A DNA stretch of 64,000 nt from assembly GCA_933207985.1 (NCBI GenBank), contig OW240915.1, forward strand, positions 266,895,000 through 266,958,999. Direction: 5' to 3'. How positions within the stretch are numbered: position 1 is the first letter of the stretch; each line of letters begins with the position of its first letter. The stretch is from Pelobates cultripes (taxonomy: Eukaryota > Chordata > Amphibia > Anura > Pelobatidae). The position numbers and the translations under genes are program-made. The notes under the pieces were generated by a model. It was not told the DNA's origin. It saw nothing but the letters and a program-made list of their open reading frames with translations, and searched no databases. Shown piece after piece: positions 1 to 11,575 of this stretch.

Positions 1-150
1 ACCCAAGGGCCAGATGTAATATTTCAACCATTTAGTCTAATAATTATAAGACTGTTATTTTAATATTTCATATTTCTGTATTTCTGGAATGGAGCCTTGA
101 TTCTTGAAGTTGTTGTGGTACCCATGTGGAAAATTAGATCAAATTCTCCC

Positions 151-1238
151 AAAAAGACACTCTAAGTACTAAAATAACTTTAACTTAATAGTCATCTTGG
201 CATATAGTTTATGCCTCTGAAGTCTCGCTGCTCAATTATCTGCCAGTTACGAGTTTAATAAATCTTATTATGCAGTCCAAGGCACACCTACCCTGGCTGT
301 AACTCACTTATAATATTTACACACTTCCTGAAAAATAGCTAACATTTTCCAATTTCCCTTATTGAACAGTGTGTTTAATTCTGAATGTCCTATTCCTGCC
401 CTAGTAAATGCCTGCAACATCAATTAATAAAGAAAGAGATAAGAACCTTTAAAGTTAACATTCTGTGCTTTTTCATGGACACTGTGTGAGAATGTGTGTA
501 ATGTGCTGTTAGGGCTGCATAAAATAAGTGATTTTACTTCTTAAAGAAGCACTATAGGGTCAGGAACGCAAACATGTATTCCTGACCCTATGGGGTTAAA
601 ACCACCATCTAGCCCCCCTGGCCCCTCATGCCTCCCCCTAAAATAGTAAAATCTTACTTGTATTCAAGTCTGGAGCTGCAGGCTTTGTCCCTGTCTCATG
701 TAGAGCTGCCCACTGCCTGCTGACATCAGCAGAAGTTGTAGCCTGATCCAAACACAATGCTTCCCCATAGGATTGGCTGAGACTGACAAGGAGGCAGATA
801 TGGGGCAGAGCCAGCATAATTCAAACACAGACCTGGCCAATCAGCATCTCCTCATAGAGATGATTTGAATCAATTAATCCCTATGAGGAAAGTTCAGTGT
901 CTGCATGCAGAGGGTGGAGACACTGAATGTTTGGATGCATTTTAGGCAGCCCGGACCCAGGAAGGATCTCTAACAGCCATCTAAGGAGTGGCCAGTGAAG
1001 TTATCACTAGGCTGTAATGTAAACACTGCATTTTCTCTGAAAACACAGTGTTTACAGCAAAAAGCCTGAAGGTAATGATTCTATTCACCAGAACAAATGC
1101 AATAAGCTGTAGTTGTTCTGGTGACTATAGCGTCCCTTTAATAGCAGATAATTTAGCAGCAAGACTCCATGGGCATAAACTATACATAAAAACTGCTTCA
1201 TTAAGCTAAAACTGTTTTGGTGCTTAGAGTATCCCTAA
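151..1238. repeat. Outer TTAA-type MITE, split by a younger MITE
   Basis: The two ends are inverted copies. The left end reads GACACTCTAAGTACTAAAAT and the right end is its diverged reverse complement ending in TATCCCTAA. The match extends about 90 bp inward (CATATAGTTTATGCC, CTCGCTGCTCAATTATCTGCC). It belongs to the same family as the copies at 2197-2713 and 53997-54550, which have clean TTAA-AGG ends; here the outer TTAA has decayed. The element is interrupted at 541-1141 by another MITE. Family placement with T2/Kolobok-like MITEs of frogs is inference from the TTAA target and AGG(A/G) ends. Confidence 0.75.
541..1141. repeat. Inner TTAA MITE (601 bp) nested in the outer MITE
   Basis: Starts TTAAAGAAGCACTATAGGGT and ends GACTATAGCGTCCCTTTAA, so the terminal inverted repeats are about 26 bp with TTAA at both ends. 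Removing it and one TTAA restores the sequence ACTTCTTAATAGCAGATAAT, which matches the uninterrupted sister copy around 2618-2635 (ACTTCTTAATGGCAGATAAT). No coding capacity is visible. TTAA targeting with these ends fits piggyBac/Kolobok-type cut-and-paste elements; superfamily is inferred. Confidence 0.85.
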
Positions 1239-2196
1239 CTCCAGTGCCTAGGTGTTTTGTTCTGAGCCTATTTGTATTAGTTTTGTTATGGGCATGTGCA
1301 AATATTACAAGTTTTAGAATGAAAAGTTGTATTTCTCAAACTGGGTACTTTGTCTTTAAGAGATTTTGCAAACTGACAAATAGTTAGAAATGGAATATAT
1401 TGTTTTTCATACAATGTTTCTTTAATAAATTACCTCTTACCCATATTCAGTGAATATGGAGTTCAGACTTTAGGACGCCATCTTGTCAGGGAATTTCCCA
1501 TGTCATGTGCACCCTTACGTTTTAGTCTAAACATAGATAAGATGTTCCCATGTGAAATGACCAAGTTATGGCCTTGTATCTTTGCCAAGTTAAGGTAGGT
1601 CCTAAAATGACCTAATTGAACATCTAAGGTATTAATATGTGTACTTATTAATATGAGGACACAGAGGAGTGAATTTGGACACAGGAGGGTATGTTATTCT
1701 ATTTTACTGATATTGCAAGCATATACTTAATCTTATACACTCTGCTATAAATTATTGTAATGGATTAAGTTTATGTCTATATTTATATTTGTATTTAATA
1801 AAATATTTAAAAAGACGAAACTTTATTGCTTCCAAAACAATCCCTATTTTATATTGTATTCTCAATTATTTATATATTTTAAATAGAGGAACTCTTACTA
1901 GCTATATAATATTATGGCTAAGATATCTGTATGGTTAGCCCTGCTAAATTCAATGCTTTAAGACGTTATAGTGGTAAATAGGGGAACCGAGTGTGATTAC
2001 AGTTTGATGATGAATGATCTCGCATGGGGCAAATGTCAGTGTTCCTAGGTGGCAGACATAGTGCAGCTAATGAAAAGTACTTCAGAATAAATGTATTTTT
2101 TTTGTCTTGATTTATGGAGTATATCATATGTCTAAGATGCCAATCTTTGTTATTTACACGTCACAAATTACAAGGTGCACAATATCATTTCAAAGT
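1239..2196. other. AT-rich sequence without a recognised feature
   Basis: No gene, repeat boundary or conserved motif is recognised. A short slightly GC-richer patch near 1440-1640 reads like an old repeat but I cannot name it. Confidence 0.4.
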
Positions 2197-2713
2197 TTAA
2201 AGGAACACTAAGATTCAAAATAACTTTAGCTTAATGAAGCAGTGTTAGTATATAGACCACGTCCCCTGCAGTCTCACTGCTCAATTCTCTGCATTTTAGG
2301 AGTTGAATCACTATTGTTTATGTTTATGCAGCCTTAGCCACATGTCCCCAGATGGGACTAACACAACCGTGATAAAAAAAAAAATGGTTTAATTAGATAT
2401 TATAGCACAATGTGTTTACTTTAGAAGTTAGTACATCCTGTTCTGTTAATTGAACTTTAATCACACACAGGAGGCTATAGTAGGTTATTAGCAGAGCAGG
2501 AGATAAGACATCCTAAATTAAACACACTGATCTCTCTTTACAGGAAATGTGTAGGGAGGCCATGTAAGTCACAGGCAGATGAAGCATAGCTAAAGCTGCA
2601 TAAACAAAATTATTTAACTTCTTAATGGCAGATAATTGTGCAGTGAGACCACATGGGCATCAAAACAACTTCATCAAGCTAAAGTTGTTTTGGTGCTTAG
2701 GGTATCCCTTTAA
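2197..2713. repeat. TTAA MITE, intact-looking copy (517 bp)
   Basis: TTAA lies at 2197-2200 and 2710-2713. The ends TTAAAGGAACACTAAGATTC and TGGTGCTTAGGGTATCCCTTTAA are inverted copies, and similarity continues for roughly 45 bp (AACTTTAGCTTAATGAAGC against GCTTCATCAAGCTAAAGTT-type sequence) and more weakly further in. No ORF of note. It is the same family as 151-1238 and 53997-54550. Confidence 0.85.
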
Positions 2714-3620
2714 TAATATACTAATACATACATTTGGAGAAAGATTTTACACATTTCCTGTACCCCTTTCAGTAGCCTATATCCAAACACTTTCACATGA
2801 TCTATTCATAAATACAGTATATCGAGTTGTATGTAACTAATAAACAATATATTTCACACTTAGTTACATATGATTAGAGTTCTTATCTGTCCTAATGACC
2901 ACTCAGTACATTACGTATAATTTTAATCACATTCATAGACATCATAAGTGCTTCTGCTGTATTTTCTTTTCATTTCAAATAGAAGTTTGTATGAATACTG
3001 ATTTTGGGCACCTTAGGGACTTTTAATCCTTTTACTGTGCCATTTCTCAGTATGGTTCTTCTCCTAAACACTTCAGTTTTCCCCTATTATATTATTTTCT
3101 GAATGTTTTAAAAACAATAGACTCACTCAAAAAGCAAATTTCTATGTCCACAGAGGATTAATTTGGTATATTTCATGACTAGAAAATACTGAATTATTTG
3201 TAATTTTGTACCCAAAGGATATAATTAGATTATGAAAAAAGTAATAAAAAGATTATTTAAAATTGGTTCCAAAGAGAATGGCATACTGCATTTAAAATTA
3301 TTTCAAGAGGAGAAGAAGGAAATATTTTGATTTGTGAGAAACCATCTTTTAATGAGCCTGTTTTTTAAAAACTTCATACCCTCTTACCTATCTTATTGAC
3401 AAGTTGTCACCTCATTGTTTACTTTCAATATATACTAACGAAGATTTCGAGAAGTTGTAACAACCGAAAGAAAACTAAAGGTTAAACCTGGCTGATGGGG
3501 ATATATGTTGTTAAGTAGACTAGTTCTCAGCTAAATTGTAATTTGTTTGAATTTTGAGCGATCAGCACATGGTCTGAATTCCATAACTCCAAATAACCAA
3601 ATGACGGATTTACCAAGCAC
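2714..3620. other. AT-rich sequence without a recognised feature
   Basis: No coding region, long repeat or RNA gene could be supported in this stretch. Confidence 0.4.
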
Positions 3621-3955
3621 TAGTGATGTCCCGAACAGTTCGCCACGAACGGTTCGCCGCAGACTCATCACTGAGTAAACTTTGACCCTGTACCTCACAG
3701 TCAGCAGACACATTCCAGCCAATCAGCAGCAGACCCTCCCTCCCAGACCCTCCCACCTCCTGGACAGCTCACTAAGAATGCAGCTTCACAACGAATGTAA
3801 AATGGATGCTGTCCAGGAGGTGGGAGGGTCTGGGAGGGAGGATCTGCTGCTGATTGGCTGGAATGTGTCTGCTGACTGTGAGGTACAGGGTCAAAGTTTA
3901 CTCAATGATGAGTCCGCGGCGAACCGTTCACGGCGTACCGTTCGGGACATCACTA
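3621..3955. mobile_element. hAT-type hairpin MITE with 8-bp target duplication
   Basis: The element begins TAGTGATGTCCCGAAC and ends GTTCGGGACATCACTA. It is almost one long hairpin: arms 3621-3767 and 3809-3955 (about 147 bp each) around a roughly 40-nt centre. It is flanked by a perfect 8-bp direct repeat CCAAGCAC at 3613-3620 and 3956-3963, the target-duplication length of hAT transposons. The arm (for example TTTGACCCTGTACCTCACAG) recurs at 38566-38764 and 50870-51083. It is non-autonomous; there is no transposase. Confidence 0.92.
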
Positions 3956-4049
3956 CCAAGCACCAACGCTGGACAGTGGACCCCTAACTAGACACAGAGA
4001 TGGTTCCATTAAGACACTATACAAGGTAAACAATTTTGCGCCTTTTTAC

Positions 4050-4298
4050 CACAACAAGAGGACATAGTCTTAAATTAGAGGGGCAAAGGTTTAAAAATAA
4101 TATCAGGAAGTATTACTTTACTGAGAGGGTAGTGGATGCATGGAATAGCCTTCCAGCTGAAGTGGTAGAGGTTAACACTAGCATAAGGCTATCCTACCTA
4201 TAGGATAAGGCCAGGGACTAATGAAAGTATTTAGAAAATTGGGCAGACTAGATGGGCAGAATGGTTCTTATCTGCCGTCACATTCTATGTTTCTATGT
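4050..4298 (+). mobile_element. CR1/L2-type LINE, 3' end fragment
   Basis: The forward strand translates to a degraded LINE C-terminus of the RGHSLKLE...RKYYF...WNSLPAEVVE type, typical of CR1/L2 elements. It is followed by a short 3' UTR that ends ...CTGCCGTCACATTCTATG and a TTCTATG repeat near 4285-4298. The reverse complement of the same 3' tail occurs at 59875-59950. The element is 5'-truncated, as usual for LINEs. Confidence 0.7.
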
Positions 4299-4448
4299 TC
4301 TGATGATATTGACTAGACTCCAAAAAATACTACACTAGCATTTTGTATTTTGCTTCTGTGCCAATTGTAGAGAGGTCTGGGAAGAGTGGTAACACCTCAC
4401 AAATTTTGGATTTCATTTTTGGTTTTATATATATATATTAATATAACC

Positions 4449-4697
4449 AAGAGGCTGCACTCACCTGAACATGCATACATTATAGGGTGCTGCTGGGGCC
4501 AATTCATACAACATACAAGATCCAGCGCACTCACTCATTCACTAAACAGCAATTTCAAGTCTCACAATATGTAATAGTTTTATTTAAAAACACCTCACCT
4601 AGGCAAATATAAAGGGAGTTTAAGCCTGCCAGAACGTCAATTTACCACATTCTTAAAACAATAAATGTAATCTAGGCACTCAGGATTACTTGTGCAG
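4449..4697. repeat. Inverted-repeat (foldback) element, left part interrupted by LINE
   Basis: Shares GCTGCTGGG...CCAAT, CCAGCGC and the arm CACCT(A)..CTAGGCAAA...AAGCCTGCC(A)..ACGTCAATGTACC with the copy at 26009-26590. The matching right part of this copy is at 12371-12868. The LINE at 4698-12370 sits inside it, after the target sequence AGGATTACTTGTGCAG. The element has no coding capacity and its superfamily is not identified. Confidence 0.7.
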
Positions 4698-4819
4698 GGG
4701 GCGTGGTCTGACCGTCGATGGGACTAGACGTGTCTCACTAGAGCTCCCAACGAAACGCGCCCTAAAAGCCAACAAAAGCGACCTAATTACCCACTACCTA
4801 TCACAAGGAGTCCCCCAAA

Positions 4820-5788
4820 ATGGAGAAAAGGCTCCCCAAAAAACAACAGAAGAGGGGCACCGACCCCGGCAGCACAGTTCTGGACCTAATGTCGGCACAG
4901 AAGCAAGGTCGTCCGGGGACCCAAGATGGCGCCGGCACTACTACCCCACAGGCTTCACCTCGCGCAGAGCGGGAAACATCCCCTGATGAACGGGACACGG
5001 TCTTAGCAAAGCTGGCCGAGATGAGGGCTTTCCTCGCGGGGGAAATAGCAAAATCCACAGCAGTACTCCAGGCCGAGATTGGGGCCCTCGGAGAACGCAC
5101 CGCTAAACTCGAAGACCGCATGGAGGCCTCAGTGCAAGCCCACAATGCTGTAGTAGAAAGGGCGAACAACCTGTCAGCTCAAATGGTGAGCATGGATCTT
5201 GCCTACGAAGACCTGGCAAACCGGTCCAGGAGAAATAATATTCGCCTGAGAGGCTTGCCTGAGAGCCCCGACGAGGACCTACAGGGGCTTATACTCACCA
5301 TACTGAAGCCACTGCTCCCGCAGATATCGGAGGAACACTGGCATATGGAGAGGGCACACAGGGCCTTACGGGGTCAGAGGAACGACACCAATACCCCGCG
5401 GGATGTCATAATCCGTTTCCTATACTATCGCACTAAGGAAGCACTAATGAAGAAGAGCCGCGAGGTCCCCATCCGGTACTCCGGTAAAGTTATCTCCCTT
5501 TACCACGACCTAGCTCCTTCCACGTTACAACGGAGAAGAGAATGGCGCCCCATTACCGACGCCCTAAGGAATGCCGGCATCAAATACGCCTGGGGATTCC
5601 CCTTCATGTTAATGGTGTTCCGAGGTGACCGGGCACACGTTCTTACACCGGGAGGAGACCCCCACCGAATGCTCAGTGGCCTTGGCGTACAACCGCCTCC
5701 TGACCTTCCCAGCGTGGCGCTGCACCCGGAGGATCTTCCACAGCTGCACTCTGAGTGGCGGGGACCGGGATCCAGAGGACGCCGTTAG
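4820..5788 (+). CDS. LINE ORF1 protein (L1 ORF1p-like RNA-binding chaperone)
   Basis: Intact 322-residue ORF. Residues 1-55 are basic and disordered (MEKRLPKKQQKRG). Residues about 57-135 form a heptad-rich coiled coil (TVLAKLAEMRAFLAGEIAKS, then LGERTAKLEDRMEAS). Residues about 134-230 are the L1-type RRM, with the signature NRSRRNNIRLRGLPE at 134-148 and VIIRFLYYRTKEALM near 196-210. Residues about 231-285 fit the C-terminal domain. In L1 elements this protein trimerises through the coiled coil, binds element RNA and accompanies it as an RNP. The ATG at 4820 was chosen because it opens the basic N-terminus 122 bp from the element's 5' end. ORF1 is open while ORF2 is broken. Confidence 0.9.
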   Translation: MEKRLPKKQQKRGTDPGSTVLDLMSAQKQGRPGTQDGAGTTTPQASPRAERETSPDERDTVLAKLAEMRAFLAGEIAKSTAVLQAEIGALGERTAKLEDRMEASVQAHNAVVERANNLSAQMVSMDLAYEDLANRSRRNNIRLRGLPESPDEDLQGLILTILKPLLPQISEEHWHMERAHRALRGQRNDTNTPRDVIIRFLYYRTKEALMKKSREVPIRYSGKVISLYHDLAPSTLQRRREWRPITDALRNAGIKYAWGFPFMLMVFRGDRAHVLTPGGDPHRMLSGLGVQPPPDLPSVALHPEDLPQLHSEWRGPGSRGRR

Positions 5789-7768
5789 TTGCTGAGGGTA
5801 TCGTACTGGGTAACCCCGGGGTCCCCCTCAATTTCTCTGCCTTGATGGCACAGGGCCTATGGGGGGAAATGGAGGTGCCCTCTCCTGTAATTGGGGTGGG
5901 GGATGGGGGGGGTTATACGCTGCGGGGCCAGGACCTTGTTCTCCCTGACTTGCCCCCTCACCATAGCGCCTACATCTTACCCCCGGTACCTGGGGTCGGC
6001 GGGGTACAACCGTCCTGCTCCACTAACGCTTGGTCGGGACGCAAGAGTTCAACTTGGGCTACACTTTTATTGGCTTGGGAGGGGGAAAGGGTGGTACACT
6101 TCATGGCTCTCCCCTACCGGGGCACCTTTGCCGGGCGGCTGGAGCGACTCCCTGAGCGAAGAACTACCGACACGTGAGGACCCTAGAGAGCCCCCTCAGG
6201 CCTTTTTGAACGTCTACTGTTGGGTATTGCTTTAAGAAGGGTTTGAAGCCTCTGTTTCCCCCTGGGGGGCGCCTTTTTACCTGGCCGCGGCTGAGGGGAC
6301 ACCCTTAGGCCCGTTCGCCCCCCTATCTGGTCTCAGAGCCGTGGTATCAATGGCACCAGACGGTAGCGCGGGGTGCCTGCGCCCCCGGGGGGAATTGAGA
6401 TGGATCGCAATGGCAGGTCATGAATGCACATAAAAAAAAAAAATCTTTATCACAACTGTTCTTATTAAAATAATCTAAATAACACAAAAAAAAACAAAAA
6501 AAACGACCGAGCCGAAAATTGTTACACTAGGATGTATTGTTACCCTCTATAGCACATGGGAAGGGAGGTTGACTATGCCTCACATCTAGACGCCGGGGGG
6601 CAAAAGGGGGCAAACCACCAGAAGGGTAGGAGGACGTACGGAAGGCAGGGAGAACTGACAAAAGGCGACGCACCTCCGTGACTGGAGATGTCCAGCCTTT
6701 CCCAATTAGCTGCGGAAAGAGACCGACACACAACCACCACACAAACCCATATAATAGAACCATCATTACGCGGGGGGAGGATAGGGGTAAGCACAAGTAG
6801 ATAGAACACGGGACAACGAACACAAGACCTTTAGTACAACATTTATTATAAAAAACAAAAAAACAAAAAAACAAAAACAAAAAACAAAAACACAAAACAA
6901 AACAAAACATCACGGACAGCACCCACCGACTAAGTCCCTAACCATGACACACACTGTGCAAGGTTCAGAATCTAACGCTCCAAGTTATATACCCCCCCGA
7001 CCGACGCCAAGACATTAAATAGTCGAGCCCCATGAGAGTTGTGGGGGCCCCAAGGCTGGGCAGGTAAAGGGTACCCTTACTGTGTTTTTATGAAGAAGGC
7101 GTATCTCAGTATTAAAGTTACTGTATGTTATTTTAATTGTATTTTGTATGTTCTCTCTTACAACTAACCCTAAATGTCCTAATCATCACAAAACTAGAAT
7201 AAGGTAGATTGACTCTGTAGAAGGGACACATACCGCAGACACGCACCAAACTTTACGCCCACCGGGACACGGAGGGAGAGGTTGGAGGGAAACCTTTAGG
7301 TAAGCCCACAAGTAATGGAGCGAGGTGAGCTATAAGGGGGACACCACCGTAGTACCCACCGGAGCGAGGAGTTGAAACGGATAGGGAATAGCTAGCAAAG
7401 GCATTTAGAGGTCTTAGTAGAATACATAGGGCGCGTGGGAAAAGGGGCTTTAGGAATCCTCAGTATCCTCCGCGCGTTGATCGTGACGAGGAGACGGGTA
7501 CCCGCAACCCACTATTCTCTGGCGTGTGATAAGACCAGAATTTTCTCCGCACCGGACGGAATCCGGATGCATTTTCTATTATTCTTTTCTATTCTCTCTT
7601 CTTCCTCCCCTCTTACCCATCTACCTTCCCTACTTATACCCCTCCCTTCTTGGGCCTTGGGGGGGGCGGACGAGTTGTTGTTCCCAAGGGGAAGTCCTCC
7701 TGCCCGAATAGCAATTCCCGATACAGGCAAGGGCAACGCAGTGATAGCAGAGTTCAACATATCGCAGG
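5789..7768 (+). other. Long LINE inter-ORF spacer (about 2 kb), A-rich blocks
   Basis: ORF1 and ORF2 are usually adjacent or overlapping in L1-type LINEs; here nearly 2 kb separates them. The spacer contains A-rich blocks at about 6430-6510 and 6840-6910 (AAAAAACAAAA-like) and a C/T-rich block at about 7570-7660. Open frames of 114-140 codons exist but have low-complexity or biased composition and no recognisable domain, so I do not call a gene. Confidence 0.6.
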
Positions 7769-10700
7769 ATGTCGATTAAGATTACCACTCAAAATGTTAA
7801 AGGCCTAAACGCCCCCAAAAAGAGACGCCTGATGTTCAGGGCCCTGAAAAGGACGAACACAGACATAGCTTACTTACAAGAGACCCACCTCCCCAGACAG
7901 GCCACTTTCCAATTGCGAGACCATGTATATACGAGCTCATTTGAAGCCAGGACGCACTATAAAAGGAGCGGAGTGGCCATTGTTGTCAGGCGCTCTTGCC
8001 CTTTCCAGATGTCGACCCAAGATGCTGACCCAGAGGGACGATACATTATTGTATCAGGCACCATGCACTCCCACACCATTCATCTGATAAATATATACGC
8101 CCCAAATCAACCGGACGCCGGATTTTGGACTAAGTTACGAAGCAAGATTACAGCATTGCCGCATGGCATGATCCTCATGGGCAGAGATTTTAATGCCGCA
8201 CCGTGCCCGGCGATGGATAGGAGCTCGAAGGAGGGAGGCCCGCGTTCCCAGGGACGGGGGGGACAGGACCGCTTGCTTAAAGCTTTTATAGCAGATACGG
8301 GTCTGGTGGACGCATGGAGGGCACAACACCCGAGGGAACGAGATTATACGTTCTACTCGGCCCCTCATGGAACCTACTCCAGGATAGATTTTTTTCCTGG
8401 TCAATGCAACAGGATTGCCCAGACTAATGGGTTCAGAAGTGGGAAATATCTCATGGTCTGACCACGCAGACGTATCTATCATTCTCGGGAATCTAAGTAC
8501 GGCGTGCCCTTGGTCATGGAGACTAAATACATCATTGCTAAGGGATACGGAAGTCACAGAAAACATTCGAAAGGCCATAACGGACTACTTCATTGACAAC
8601 ACCACCCCAGAAGTGGACATTAGCACGGTATGGGCGGCACATAAGGCCGTAATAAGAGGGAACCTGATCAAATTCGCCACGAGGAAGAAAAAACAGAAGC
8701 ATCATCAATTGGAAATCCTGCTCAAACAACTACGGAACCTAGAACAGAAACACCAAGCTACCCCGGACAAAGGGATACTCGGACGTCTGGAGGCAGTTAG
8801 ACGGAACATACGCTCCCTTTTACTCGATGACACAGCCCGGGCCATGACGTGGTCCAAAAGGACATATTTTGATAAGGCTAACAAAATGGATACACTCCTG
8901 GATAGGACGTTACGACCCAGGCAACACAGGCCCCATATCACAGCCATCAAACACCCCGATGGCTCGACGAAAACGAAACCGGCCGACATCTCAAAGGTTT
9001 TCGAAGACTTCTATAAACACCTGTATAACCACACACCGGACGGACACGCACAGGAGGGACTAGGGGAACACGACATCTTGTGATACCTGGACGGTCTAGG
9101 TCTAACCAAGTTATCAGAGTAGGCAGCGGCAACGCTAACTGCGGAAATCAGCGTGCAAGAGGTCGACAGGGCGATATCAAGTTTGAAAGGAAACAAGGCG
9201 CCAGGCCCAGACGGTTTCGACGGGTCGTATTATAAGGCCTTTAGGGAAGAGCTTGCGCCTCAATTGGCCGCACTCTGCAACCACTTGCGGCGGGGGGGCG
9301 TTTGGGACCAGAAATGGCTTTGGCCACGATCGTCCTACTCCCCAAGCCGGAGAAAGATGCGCTCCTTCCTGAGAATTACAGGCCTATATCTTTGATCAAT
9401 CATGATTTAAAGATCTTAGCCAAGATTCAGGCAGACAGACTGAACCCGCTTTTGACTTCCCTTATCCACGCTGACCAAGTAGGATTCATACAAGGCCGGC
9501 AATTGTTCGAAAATACCAGACGGACTGTCAACTTGATCTGGAAACAGGTAGCAACCAGAACCCCATCCCTGGTAATATCTATTGATGCTGAAAAGGCCTT
9601 TGATAGGGTAAGGTGGAAGTTCTTGTTTTCGGTGATGAAGCACCTTGGATTTCCGGATGAATACATGCAAGTTACGAGAGCAATGTATCATGATGTGAGG
9701 GCACAGATACAGATAGCAGGGGCCCCAATGAACCCTTTCCGCCTGCACAACGGGACCAGACAGGGATGTCCGCTCTCCCCCCTCCTCTTCGTCCTGGCTA
9801 TGGAACCCCTACTTCAGGCAATACGCAGGCACCCAAACATCAGCGGAGTCAAGGTAAGGGGAGAGGAATTCACTGTCTCTGCCTATGCAGATGACGTCCT
9901 TCTCACTGTGACGAACCCACTTGAGTCCATAGCTACACTACAGAACGTCATACAAGAATACGGGGCTCTGTCCGGATGTAAGGCCAACATCCAGAAATCT
10001 GGGGCAATGCCTATAGGCCTAACAGCGAACGAAGTAGCCCTGATAAAGGAAAAGCACCACCTGCGGATGGAACCGAACTCCTTAAAATACCTAGGAGTCC
10101 ACTTGACGGCAATCCCCGATCGACTGTATACGAGCAACTACGATCCCATGTTACGGACCCTAATGAGAGATCTAGAAAAATGGTCAGATAAACCTATATC
10201 TTGGTTGGGGCGTATTCACTCTGTAAAGATGAATATTCTACCGTGCATATTGTTTCTCTTTCAAGCCCTCCCCACCCGCGTTACAAAATCTCAACTACTG
10301 CAGCTACAGAAAGCGATAGGTGACTTCGTATGGCACAATAAGAGACATAGAATAGCCAGACAGATCCTGTATAGGCGAAAAGACAGAGGGGGACTGGGGC
10401 TTCCAAACCTATACTACTACTATTTGGCGGCCCAACTCTCTCAGGTGGCCATGTGGCACTCCCCTGTGGGAGAAAGGAGATGGGTGGAAATTGAATCTCT
10501 GATGGTAGGCTTGGACGTCCCCCAATTTACGATATGGGTCCCGAAAGAACACAGACCCATGATAAGGGTGACGTGCCCAGCCATCCTTAACTCTCTTCGA
10601 ATATGGGATACGAACAGTGTTAAATTTGGACTCGCCTCATCCCCCTCCCCTATGGCTCCGATACTCAGAAATAGAGAGTTCCCACCTGGAATGGCCCCTA

Positions 10701-11575
10701 GGAACTTTCGAAATATAGAAAAGACCGGGCTACAGCGGATTTACCAACTATACAGAGAGGGAGAGGTTATACCCTTTCAGGACCTCCAACAACATAACCA
10801 CCTGACCCCAGCAGACTACTTTAGATACGTCCAGATAAGGGACTTCGCTAGAAGACCCCATATTAAAACCGCAGCCCAGGGCCAGTTCACTTTCTACGAG
10901 AGGCTATGCAGAGAGGGATCAACCCCCAAAGGAATGATTACGCTGCTGTATGCTCATCTTAGCACGGAGACCAAAGAATGGGGAAGATTGAAATACACCG
11001 ATAGATGGGAGTCGGACCTGGGGGAGGAACTGGAAGGAGTCGAATGGCAGGAAATATGGGAGGCAACCAAGAGCGCTTCGATTTGTGTCACACAACAGGA
11101 GCAGGCATGGAAAACCTTGCTCAGGTGGTATACTACTCCGATAACCTTACACAAAATGCACAAGATAGATACTGACGAGTGCTGGAGAGGTTGCGGATTC
11201 CGAGGCACGTACCTCCACATGTGGTTGGAATGCCCGAAAATCCGCGGATTCTGGAAGTCCGTTGAAGACCTCTTGAAGCAGACGTTTGGCAAACCTCTGG
11301 ACTTGGACCCATGGATCTACCTGTTAAATAGATCCATCGAGGGATGGACGAGAAGAGAGCAGAAACTTGTTCGGGCGATAACTCTAAGCGCACGCAGAGC
11401 TGTGGCAACGGCGTGGCTATCGCCTGGAGGCCCGGAGTTTGGGGGAGTGATCTCTAGGATAAAGGAAAACAGAATCATGGAAGACCTGACTGCTAGATTA
11501 AGAGGAACAACTGTAACCTTCCAAAGGGTTTGGGAACCGTGGGACAATAGCGCAATAGGCTCGGATCCCGACTGA
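7769..11575 (+). pseudogene. LINE ORF2 (AP endonuclease + reverse transcriptase), frameshifted
   Basis: Encodes the target-primed integration enzyme. The endonuclease starts MSIKITTQNVKGLN at 7769, with catalytic LQETH (E38), NIYAPN near residue 110, and GRDFNA where GGDFNA is usual. The RT follows (FxDADQVGF-like region, SIDAEKAFDRV at about 9575-9605, GTRQGCPLSPLLF, YADD at about 9884-9895). The C-terminal Cys motif C-x3-C-x7-H-x4-C starts at 11180. Breaks: a frame change at the T7 run around 8387-8393 near the end of the endonuclease, stops TGA 9081-9083 and TAG 9120-9122, and a frame change at the G7 run 9292-9298. The last 757 codons are open. It is related to the antisense copy at 60633-63976. 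Confidence 0.9.

Noticed and set aside
5755..6235. 114-140-codon frames in the LINE spacer as a possible extra LINE protein
   Set aside because: Biased, low-complexity composition and no domain; no sign of a third ORF in the related antisense copy, whose corresponding part is outside the window.
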